DNA of 64,000 nt. It comes from Actinomycetota bacterium (lineage in GTDB: Bacteria; Actinomycetota; Acidimicrobiia; Acidimicrobiales; MedAcidi-G1). Made by a program: the position numbers and the translations under genes. The stretch's first letter is position 1; every line of letters begins with the position of its first letter. Below are positions 57,401 through 64,000 of this stretch, in pieces. The notes under the pieces are model-generated. The model was not told the DNA's origin and ran no database searches. It was given only the letters and a program-made list of their open reading frames with translations. The stretch spans positions 1-64,000 of the forward strand of contig CACPKO010000003.1 of NCBI GenBank assembly GCA_902634555.1, written 5' to 3'.

Positions 57401-58221
57401 TGTGTAAAAAGTTTGTCCAAAGCCCGAGCTGCTGGGTCATTTTCTGGCGGGTCTTCAGCGGGAATATAACCTAACCAAGTAAGACTGACGTAATCTTTCA
57501 TGACAGCACCACCATCAGTGTCTTCGGGCAAGGGTGAAGGGTCGCCCCAGTTCATATCTACTTTGTAACTGCCTGAGTGGCCTGGTTTAGCTTTAAGTTC
57601 TGCTTTTGACAACGAGCGCATCGGTTCAAATCCAATTTTAGTGTTACGCCATCCCGCCATTTCAGTCAATGGCAAGTTTGGAACATTAACGTTGAGAACA
57701 GAAGCTTCTTGTGGGGGATTTTCTATAACTGCAGAAGTAACAATTCTCGCAATTTCTGCAGCTGAGCTCCATATTTGTTTATCAAGAACTTCGCTAGCGG
57801 CTTGACCTTCAACACCCCAATCAGTGACAGCTTGACTAATCGCAATTCCGGTTATACCTCCATTGCGTGCTGTAAGAGCAGCTCCAATAGTTCCTGAATG
57901 ATAAACAGACCTGCCGACGTTAATTCCCGGGTTTATTCCGGACACCACTAAGTCAAAGGGCTCTCCGAATAAGCCAAGTCGCGCATAGATGATACAAAGA
58001 CCTGGAGGTCCACTTACAGACCACGAAGTTTCAATTCCGTCTATATGAGCATCATGAACTTCTGGACGAATGAGGTGCACAGAACCCAGAGCTGCACCAG
58101 CACCTGAGTACTCTCTATCAGGAGCAACTACGGTCACATCGCCAAGCCCTGTTAAAGAACGAGCTAACTCATGGAGTCCTAAAGAGTCAATGCCATCATC
58201 GTTAGTTACCAAAATACGCAT
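57397..58221 (-). CDS. surE: 5'/3'-nucleotidase SurE
   Basis: The 274-residue protein opens with the SurE metal site ILVTNDDGIDSLGLHELARS (Asp8, Asp9). It has VVAPDREYSGAGAALG (Ser/Asn metal region), FDLVVSGINPGINVGRSVYH with the conserved Asn, and SGTIGAALTARNGGITGIAI. It dephosphorylates nucleoside monophosphates in the cytosol. It starts 54 bp after the ABC-F stop and overlaps the GGCT-like gene by 4 bp. Confidence 0.95.
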   Translation of the reverse strand: MRILVTNDDGIDSLGLHELARSLTGLGDVTVVAPDREYSGAGAALGSVHLIRPEVHDAHIDGIETSWSVSGPPGLCIIYARLGLFGEPFDLVVSGINPGINVGRSVYHSGTIGAALTARNGGITGIAISQAVTDWGVEGQAASEVLDKQIWSSAAEIARIVTSAVIENPPQEASVLNVNVPNLPLTEMAGWRNTKIGFEPMRSLSKAELKAKPGHSGSYKVDMNWGDPSPLPEDTDGGAVMKDYVSLTWLGYIPAEDPPENDPAARALDKLFTQ

Positions 58222-58275
58222 AGGGACGACAGTAGCCCGAAGAAAGGAGTAACTGGTATATGGATCAGTAATTCA

Positions 58276-60174
58276 TTAATCGGTTATATGAAGCGAACTA
58301 CTTAACTTCTCCCATAGAGCCATCAGACGGGCCGCTTCATCTTTCGCTTCATTATGTGCTGTTACTGCTTTATCAACATTTTCCGGATCTTGATAAAGAT
58401 CAGAACTAGCGAGTGCTTCTTGAGTGGCTAAGACTTCAGCTTCTGCCAACTCCCATTCCTGCTCAACTTTCTGGAGGCGACGTTTCAATTTTGCAGAATC
58501 GTCGCTTGGCTTCTTCTTTTTTGCAGAGGGTCCAACTTTTTGTGAAGGATTTTCAACGGATTTTGAAGAACTCTCTTGACCAGGAAATAGAACATGATCT
58601 GGGACCCCGTCATGCCAAGAAGTCACACCATCACGCACCTCTACTAAGGAGTCAGCGACCGAGCGAATCAAGTGCCTATCGTGAGTTATCAAAATGACAG
58701 TTCCCGGATAAACATTTAAGGCATCTTCCAAGACATCACAACTAGGCAAATCAAGATGATTAGTCGGCTCATCAAGAATTAGGAGATTAACTGGCATAGC
58801 CAAAGTCTTAGCCAAAGCCAATCGAGTCTGCTCTCCTCCAGAAAGGTCGCCTACCTTCCTGTCTGCTGCCTCTTCACGGAATCCAAAAGAAGCTAAGTAT
58901 GTTCTAAGATTACGGCCATCGGTTTCAACGCCTGGCACTGTCCGTAACTCTTCAAGCACCGATCGTTTTTCATCTAGAATTTCTGTTTGCAACTGATTAA
59001 AACTTGACAAGTCAACGTTAGTGCCAAGCTTCAAATCACCTTTCAGGGGCGCTAGTTGACCTGTTAGTAGTTTCACCAAGGTAGTTTTCCCGGCACCGTT
59101 TGGTCCGACTAAAGCAACTGTGCTGCCGCGTTCAACAGAAAAGGAAACTTCCTGCAGGATGATGTCCTCGTCGTAACCAGCGGTAACTTCATTAAGTTCA
59201 GCAACTAAACGCGATGAACGACGAGGAGCAGGAAACCCAAATCGGATTTTTTGATCTCCAACGTCTTCTACAACGATTTTTTCCATTTTCTCTAATGCTT
59301 TAATCCTGCTTTGCACCTGTCGCGCCTTGGTTGCTTTATAGCGAAATCGTTCAATAAATTGCTCTGTTTTCTCTATTTGACGGGTTTGTTGTGCTGCTGC
59401 CGCACGTTGCGAGGCAAGCAATTCTTCTCGAGCTACAACGAAATCTGCGAAGCCTCCTACATATTCAGAAACATGAGTGCCAGAGAGTTCCAATATCCGA
59501 TTCGCTACGCCATCAATAAAATCTCGATCATGGCTGACAAACAAAAGTCCTTTGTGCCAGGTTTTTAAATGTTCTTCAAGCCAGCTAACTGAGTCAATAT
59601 CTAAGTGATTTGTTGGCTCGTCCATAATTAAAAGGTCAGGAGAGGAGAGTAGTAGTCTGGCGAGAGCAATTCTCATTCTCCAACCGCCAGACATTTCACC
59701 CATTGGTCGTTCATGGTCCTCAGGACTGAAGCCAAGACCAGAAAGAATTCGGTGAGCATCAGACTCTGTTGAATAGCCGCCGATTTGTTCAAAACGTGAT
59801 TGGGCTTCGCCTAAAGCACTTAAATGTCGAGCCTGTTCATCACCTGAACTAGATGCAACCAGATTTCCTAACTTCTCAATTTCGCTACTTAGGTGAGTGA
59901 CCTGTTCAGCTCCAAGCATCACTTGTTGAAAAACCGATCTTCCTGTTTCAGGAGGAAGCTCTTGAGGGAGATATCCAACTCGGAGCTCTTTTGGGCGGTG
60001 AACTTTCCCTTGGTCTGGAGATTGAATTCCTACCAAAATTTCCAACAAGGTAGTTTTCCCAGTTCCATTTCCTCCAACTAGAGCAACTTTCCTACCAGGA
60101 CCGAGTTGAAGCGAAACATTTGAAAAAAGCGTGCGAGGGCCGAAAGACCTAGATAGTTCTGAAGCGGTCAGCAT
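58276..60174 (-). CDS. ABC-F family ribosome-associated ATPase
   Basis: The 632-residue soluble protein has two ABC domains. The first has Walker [14 protein letters not shown] and signature [16 protein letters not shown]; the second has [16 protein letters not shown] and [18 protein letters not shown]-site-tRNA-interaction-type linker (about residues 235-310) lies between them, and a lysine-rich coiled coil (about 545-632: [26 protein letters not shown]) resembles the Uup C-terminal domain. No membrane segment is present. ABC-F proteins act on ribosomes in translation or antibiotic protection; which one cannot be said. It begins 9 bp after fabH. Confidence 0.92.
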   Translation of the reverse strand: MLTASELSRSFGPRTLFSNVSLQLGPGRKVALVGGNGTGKTTLLEILVGIQSPDQGKVHRPKELRVGYLPQELPPETGRSVFQQVMLGAEQVTHLSSEIEKLGNLVASSSGDEQARHLSALGEAQSRFEQIGGYSTESDAHRILSGLGFSPEDHERPMGEMSGGWRMRIALARLLLSSPDLLIMDEPTNHLDIDSVSWLEEHLKTWHKGLLFVSHDRDFIDGVANRILELSGTHVSEYVGGFADFVVAREELLASQRAAAAQQTRQIEKTEQFIERFRYKATKARQVQSRIKALEKMEKIVVEDVGDQKIRFGFPAPRRSSRLVAELNEVTAGYDEDIILQEVSFSVERGSTVALVGPNGAGKTTLVKLLTGQLAPLKGDLKLGTNVDLSSFNQLQTEILDEKRSVLEELRTVPGVETDGRNLRTYLASFGFREEAADRKVGDLSGGEQTRLALAKTLAMPVNLLILDEPTNHLDLPSCDVLEDALNVYPGTVILITHDRHLIRSVADSLVEVRDGVTSWHDGVPDHVLFPGQESSSKSVENPSQKVGPSAKKKKPSDDSAKLKRRLQKVEQEWELAEAEVLATQEALASSDLYQDPENVDKAVTAHNEAKDEAARLMALWEKLSSSLHITD

Positions 60175-60183
60175 GAAACAAAT

Positions 60184-61119
60184 TCAGATAGTTGGAGGGT
60201 CCCAGCGAACCACTGCAGCAGCAGAAGTCATCCCCGCCCCAAAACCAACTAAAAGTATCAGATCACCAGAATCGACCCTTTCAGCATTGAGGGCGTCAAC
60301 GAGAGCTAGTGGAATAGAAGCTGCTGATGTGTTACCGGTGTAATTTAAGACTAATGCGGCTTTCTCAATTGAAATATTTAAACGTTTTAAAGCCGCTTCA
60401 ATTATGCGAACGTTCGCTTGATGTGGAACAACTAACTTAATTTGGTCAGATGTTACGCCCGCTTTCTCCATAGCATTTATAGCTGCAGCTTCCATAGCAA
60501 GAACAGCTTTACGAAAAACTGCTTGCCCATCCATCACTATGTTGTCACCGTGTTCACAATAAAGAAGGTCTGCCGCGTCCCCGTTGGACATCAAATCCCA
60601 ACCAAGCAAAGAAGGCTCTTCCGCAGAATCCTCAACTATAACTGCGCCTGCTCCGTCACCAAAGAGAATACAAGTTCCACGATCCTCCCAATTGGTAATA
60701 GAACTAAGAGAGTCGCTGCCAATAACAAGAATTCGTTTCATGCCGCCTTGGATGAATTGCATAGCAGTTACGAGACCATAGACGAAACCAGAACACGCAG
60801 CATTGAGATCAAAGGCTCCACAACTCAAACCAAGATCATCCTGAATCACAGAAGCACTAGCAGGAATCTGTTGATCTGGAGAAGTAGTAGCTAATAAAAG
60901 AAGATCAATTTGATCAGGAGAGACATCAGCCATCTTCATAGCATCACGAGCAGCAGCAGCAGACATTTCAGTTACTTTGCCATCAATGTGTCTTGTTTTT
61001 ATTCCTGTGCGAGCAGTAATCCATTCATCGGAGGTATCTACCATCTGAGCAAGATCGTCGTTGGTTAGCACTCGATCAGGCAAATTAGTTGCCCATCCAG
61101 TTATTCGTCCATATGGCAT
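60184..61119 (-). CDS. fabH: 3-oxoacyl-ACP synthase III (KAS III)
   Basis: The 311-residue condensing enzyme has FDLNAACSGFVYGLVTAMQF (Cys nucleophile, about residue 109), VPHQANVRIIEAALKRL (His) and LNYTGNTSAASIPLAL (Asn), the FabH Cys-His-Asn triad. It condenses acyl-CoA with malonyl-ACP. No acpP, fabD or fabF gene lies next to it, so fatty-acid initiation is not certain; paralogues in other pathways share the triad. The divergent cysQ gene starts 82 bp away. Confidence 0.92.
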   Translation of the reverse strand: MPYGRITGWATNLPDRVLTNDDLAQMVDTSDEWITARTGIKTRHIDGKVTEMSAAAARDAMKMADVSPDQIDLLLLATTSPDQQIPASASVIQDDLGLSCGAFDLNAACSGFVYGLVTAMQFIQGGMKRILVIGSDSLSSITNWEDRGTCILFGDGAGAVIVEDSAEEPSLLGWDLMSNGDAADLLYCEHGDNIVMDGQAVFRKAVLAMEAAAINAMEKAGVTSDQIKLVVPHQANVRIIEAALKRLNISIEKAALVLNYTGNTSAASIPLALVDALNAERVDSGDLILLVGFGAGMTSAAAVVRWDPPTI

Positions 61120-61201
61120 ATCGTGCGCTCTTTACTTAAAATAAATTTTCTTACTCCCACCACGCTACCTCAGACAAGAGGCAGGTAGGGTCTGCTGAGC
61201 C

Positions 61202-61939
61202 ATGAATGATCACGAACTCGCCGGCCTGTTAGCCCAAGAAACAGGCTCTCTTCTCTTAGAAATAAGGGAAAAAGCTTTTGCATCTGGCAGGCCTGGTAAA
61301 GAAGTTCAAATGCTTGGAGATCGTTTATCACATGAATATTTGGTTCAGAAACTTGCTGAATTTCGACCAGATGATGCTGTTTTGTCTGAAGAGGGAACCG
61401 ATGATCTTGAAAGGCTTGATGCTGAACGCACATGGATAGTAGATCCGCTTGACGGCACTCGAGATTATGCATATCCCGACAGTAGGGAATGGGCAGTACA
61501 TGTTGCTTTAGTAGTTGAGGGGCAACCCGTTGCGGCCGCGGTAGCTCTTCCAGCAGATAATCATCTTTTTGGGACAAAACAGACTCCGTTTCATCTCCCT
61601 CCAACCCGGCAAGAACCAATTGTTATCACTAGCCGTAGTCAATGGGGAGAAGCTGAAGAAGTAGCACGGGCTATCGGTGGAACAGCACAAGCATGTGGAT
61701 CTGCGGGATTCAAAGCCATGGCAGTGGTATCAGGAGCAGTGGACGTTTATGTGCACCCCAGTGGACTTTATGAATGGGATACCTGTGCTCCGGCAGCAGT
61801 AGCAGAGGCAGCCGGGTTCGACGTTAGTGGGATTGATGGCGAACGTCTCCATTTCAATAAACCGCGCCCTGTTGTCGCAGGACTTTTGATCTCTCGTCCC
61901 GAATACACAGAAGTAGTAAAAGAAACTCTTCAATGGTGA
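61202..61939 (+). CDS. cysQ: inositol monophosphatase-family phosphatase, 3'(2'),5'-bisphosphate nucleotidase type
   Basis: This 245-residue Mg-dependent phosphatase carries VLSEEGTDDLERL (first metal Glu), RTWIVDPLDGTRDYAYPDSR (metal-binding D-P-L-D-G-T, about residues 77-96) and LYEWDTCAPAAVAEAAGFDV (the W-D-x-x-A motif). The length and EEGTDD spacing resemble CysQ, which removes phosphate from PAP, over inositol monophosphatases, but the two are close relatives. It is divergent from fabH. The cobalamin riboswitch begins about 25 bp after its stop. Confidence 0.82.
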   Translation: MNDHELAGLLAQETGSLLLEIREKAFASGRPGKEVQMLGDRLSHEYLVQKLAEFRPDDAVLSEEGTDDLERLDAERTWIVDPLDGTRDYAYPDSREWAVHVALVVEGQPVAAAVALPADNHLFGTKQTPFHLPPTRQEPIVITSRSQWGEAEEVARAIGGTAQACGSAGFKAMAVVSGAVDVYVHPSGLYEWDTCAPAAVAEAAGFDVSGIDGERLHFNKPRPVVAGLLISRPEYTEVVKETLQW

Positions 61940-61965
61940 TTCGCAAAAGGTGTATTTACAAGAAA

Positions 61966-62075
61966 CTTTAAGGTATTATTTCCTTACCTTATGAAAGGCG
62001 AAGCTGGTGAGAATCCAGCGCTGTCCCGCAACTGTGTACTCAAATTTTGAGTGAGCCAGGTCGACCTTCATAGGG
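61966..62075 (+). ncRNA. cobalamin (adenosylcobalamin) riboswitch aptamer
   Basis: The conserved B12 core is present: AAGCTGGTGAGAATCCAGCG followed by CTGTCCCGCAACTGTG, a short extension hairpin ACTCAAATTTTGAGT (62038-62052), and GAGCCAGGTCGACC at 62053-62066. The aptamer's outer strands lie around TATGAAAGG and CCTTCATA. It precedes btuF. The downstream 80 bp form the expression platform. Exact ends need folding. Confidence 0.9.
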
Positions 62076-62108
62076 CTTCGGCAAAAATTCTCGAGGAAGA
62101 GCGGCTGA

Positions 62109-62124
62109 TGACAGTTTCCTGTCA
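62109..62124 (+). promoter_or_regulatory. hairpin in the cobalamin riboswitch expression platform
   Basis: A perfect 6-bp stem (TGACAG / CTGTCA, loop TTTC) lies 33 bp after the aptamer and 32 bp before the btuF ATG. It is followed by CCCCGTTTTG rather than a T run, so a terminator is not clear. It may act as a stem in the switching structure near the GGAG site at 62149-62152. Confidence 0.4.
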
Positions 62125-62156
62125 CCCCGTTTTGACGAGGCATAGATAGGAGAAAA

Positions 62157-63125
62157 ATGTTTAGCTCACGGTTGGCGGCAAAGCGCACCGTAGTTGTAGT
62201 AGCAGCGCTACTTACAACGGTTCTGGGATCTGCTTGTAGTTCTCAACAAAACTCTGACGTGGTAGCGATTTCTGCAAATTTGGAAACCTCAACTACGACA
62301 GAAACAGTTATTGAGGTTACAACCACAACAGCGGCTCTGGCAGTAGATGAAGCCCCGGGGTCAGATTATCCTCAAGCGATTATTTCGTTATCGGCAACTG
62401 CGACAGAGATGCTCTTTGCGATAGGCGCAGGAGATCAGGTAATAGCGGTTGATGAGTACTCGACTTACCCCGCAGAAGCACCAGTAACAGATTTGTCAGG
62501 TTTTACCCCGAATGTTGAAGCAATAGCAGAATATGAACCTGATTTAGTAGTGATTTCCTACGACCCAGGTGACCTTGTTGTAGGTTTAGACCTTCTAGGC
62601 ATAGAGGTACTCGTACAGGGAACAGCTTCGTCTCTTGAAGGAACGTATTTCCAAATATCTGAATTAGGAGAAAAAACCGGGCACTCTGAAGCCGCAGAAG
62701 AATTGAATGAGTCTATTGCTTCAGACCTGGCTTCTTTAGCGGAAGATCCAGTAGGAACAGGCCTTACTTATTTCCATGAGGTTGACAACACTCTTTATAC
62801 GGCAACCTCTTCAACCTTCATTGGTCAACTCTATTCACTTTTAGGGTTAGAAAATATTGCAGATCCTGCAGACGACCAAGGATTCGGGTATCCGCAACTG
62901 TCTCCCGAATACATAATTAGCGCTAACCCAGATCTAATTTTCCTCGCTGATGCAGTCTGGGGAGAATCGGCAGAGACTTTAGCCGAACGACCGGGATGGG
63001 CAGAGTTGACTGCGATACAAAATAATTGGGTTGTTGATTTGGATGAGACTTCTGGACGGTGGGGTCCTCGAGTTGTTGACTTCTTAACTCAAATACACTC
63101 CGCAATAACCGACTTAACGAATTAA
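62157..63125 (+). CDS. btuF: vitamin B12 ABC transporter substrate-binding lipoprotein
   Basis: The 322-residue binding protein has a signal ending ALLTTVLGSACSS (lipobox Cys25), a Thr-rich spacer (about residues 40-60: STTTETVIEVTTTTAA) and a BtuF/FecB fold. The fold shows AIISLSATATEMLFAIGAGD, VIAVDEYSTYPAEAPVTDLS, VEAIAEYEPDLVVIS and NPDLIFLADAVWGES. The riboswitch in front supports cobalamin or cobamides as ligand. The start is ATG 62157, preceded by a GGAG site. The permease gene begins 12 bp later. The ATPase gene probably lies beyond the window. Confidence 0.93.
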   Translation: MFSSRLAAKRTVVVVAALLTTVLGSACSSQQNSDVVAISANLETSTTTETVIEVTTTTAALAVDEAPGSDYPQAIISLSATATEMLFAIGAGDQVIAVDEYSTYPAEAPVTDLSGFTPNVEAIAEYEPDLVVISYDPGDLVVGLDLLGIEVLVQGTASSLEGTYFQISELGEKTGHSEAAEELNESIASDLASLAEDPVGTGLTYFHEVDNTLYTATSSTFIGQLYSLLGLENIADPADDQGFGYPQLSPEYIISANPDLIFLADAVWGESAETLAERPGWAELTAIQNNWVVDLDETSGRWGPRVVDFLTQIHSAITDLTN

Positions 63126-63137
63126 GTTAGTTCAAAT

Positions 63138-64000
63138 ATGAGATCTTCAAGTCAAGCCGATGATTTGGAACACTATGAAGGTCCAGCGAAACTCAAAATC
63201 TGGTGGCTAGTCGTAGCAGTTCTTACTGCAGGAATAGTTGTAGTCCTAGGTCTAATATTAGGCCCTGCTTCTCTTGGAGTAAGAGAAGTATTAGTAGAGG
63301 TACTAGACCGGCTGCCCTTTATTGATACTGATTCGGGATTATCGGCACGTGAGCAAGCAATTGTGTGGGAAATCCGTCTTCCACGTGTGGTTTTAGGTTT
63401 ACTCGTAGGGTCAATGCTGGCTACCGCTGGCGCTTCATATCAGGGAGTATTTCGTAATCCGCTAGCTGACCCTTATCTACTAGGGGTTGCAGCCGGAGCA
63501 GGATTCGGAGCAACTGTTGCAATCGTTTCAGGACTTGGTGACGGTATAGGAACCTTTGATGCTGTTCCGATGCTGGCTTTCGCAGGAGCCCTTATAGCTG
63601 TGACTCTTACTTATTTAGTTGGGTTTTCGGCAGGACGTATTGATCCAGTAACAAGTTTGGTACTAGCAGGTGTTGCAGTGGCGAGTTTTTTTACTGCGGT
63701 GCAAACCTTTGTACAACAACGTGATTCAGAAACAATCAGGCAAGTTTATTTCTTCGTACTTGGACAACTTCGGACAGCTGGATGGGACGAAGTGTTACTT
63801 GTTTCCCCGTATGTGGGAGCCTGCCTACTTATTTTGTTGTTATTAAGGAGACGGCTAGATGTTCTCGGGGTTGGTGATGAAGAGGCCGGATCATTGGGTG
63901 TGGATGTTCGTTTGGTTCGATTGGTTGCAGTGCTAGCAGCATCATTAGGAACTGCTGCTGTTGTTGCAGTAAGTGGACTCATTGGATTTGTCGGCATCAT
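63138..64000 (+). CDS. btuC: vitamin B12 ABC transporter permease, partial at window end
   Basis: The frame is open from ATG 63138 to the window edge (287 full codons). The product is a FecCD/BtuC-type multispanning permease: AIVWEIRLPRVVLGLLVGSM, LATAGASYQGVFRNPLADPY, LLGVAAGAGFGATVAIVSG, and the coupling loop VLGVGDEEAGSLGVDVRLVR just before VSGLIGFVGII. These are the hallmark segments of the family. It lies 12 bp after btuF, so both answer to the cobalamin riboswitch. Only the C-terminal part is missing. Confidence 0.93.
   Translation, partial: MRSSSQADDLEHYEGPAKLKIWWLVVAVLTAGIVVVLGLILGPASLGVREVLVEVLDRLPFIDTDSGLSAREQAIVWEIRLPRVVLGLLVGSMLATAGASYQGVFRNPLADPYLLGVAAGAGFGATVAIVSGLGDGIGTFDAVPMLAFAGALIAVTLTYLVGFSAGRIDPVTSLVLAGVAVASFFTAVQTFVQQRDSETIRQVYFFVLGQLRTAGWDEVLLVSPYVGACLLILLLLRRRLDVLGVGDEEAGSLGVDVRLVRLVAVLAASLGTAAVVAVSGLIGFVGI

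Noticed and set aside
63746-64000. Minus-strand frame at the window end
   Set aside because: The plus-strand btuC permease is open over the same bases with family motifs, so the minus frame is a shadow.

Overview
The window looks like a chromosomal segment of a low-to-moderate-GC member of the Actinomycetota. The phylum follows from lineage markers: mshC (mycothiol ligase), a DUF3499 protein, a TIGR03085-type DinB/mycothiol-fold protein, an F420-type luciferase-like oxidoreductase and a HelD-type helicase. AT-rich codon use, tight packing (mostly 4-bp or 1-bp overlaps, no gene-free stretch above 300 bp) and Thr-rich exported proteins suggest a streamlined, probably marine, Acidimicrobiia-like lineage. 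The placement below phylum is inference.

Layout. 1-2841 (minus): glycosyltransferase, methyltransferase and an alpha/alpha-toroid protein cut by the window edge. 2902-3339: dtd. 3336-8210 (minus): patatin, hemE, hemY and lnt, coupled by overlaps; the lnt product has Ser where the catalytic Cys should be. 8385-10445: HelD-like helicase. 10462-13937 (minus): MacB/LolD-like ABC exporter. 13987-18639: acetyltransferase, zinc ribbon, cyclophilin, 3-hydroxyacyl-CoA dehydrogenase, AcoX-like kinase, HAD phosphatase and DUF3499. 18672-21509: beta-propeller protein on a Thr-rich stalk, then an acyl-CoA dehydrogenase. 21513-24227 (minus): cysS and mshC in tandem and a tRNA-Arg(CCU). 24404-27349: a cytochrome P450 fused to an ABC1/UbiB-type kinase. 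27412-29168: YbaK, DUF167 and an F420-type oxidoreductase. 29259-31666: a phenylacetyl-CoA-epoxidase-like operon in the order A-D-B-C without paaE, with two adjacent palindromes and a probable leaderless promoter directly in front. 31677-35315 (minus): lipoprotein, FAD oxidoreductase, MpaB-like oxygenase and a BON-OmpA protein.

35406-38759 holds a stand-alone HD domain resembling the C-terminal half of PcnA, and a GH3/PA14 glycosidase. 38784-42522 is a TPP-riboswitch-controlled thiamine importer (thiBPQ). 42519-49207 is an acyl-CoA block: two acyl-CoA ligases, carboxylesterase, thiolase and MaoC hydratase. 49212-53755 is mostly envelope and exported proteins: glycerophosphodiesterase, cupredoxin lipoprotein, YceI protein and PlsC. 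53740-58221 holds a glutamine amidotransferase, two EamA transporters, a flavodoxin, a GGCT-like protein and surE. 58276-61939 holds an ABC-F ATPase, fabH and cysQ. The window ends in a cobalamin-riboswitch-controlled B12 importer (btuF, partial btuC).

Overall this is a heterotroph that imports vitamins B1 and B12, catabolises acyl-CoA and probably aromatic-CoA compounds, makes heme and mycothiol, and displays several proteins on Thr-rich stalks. I see no phage, insertion sequence, CRISPR array or rRNA. The most novel-looking items are the P450-ABC1 kinase fusion, the Cys-to-Ser Lnt, the paaADBC operon with its palindromic leaderless promoter, and the solitary PcnA HD domain.
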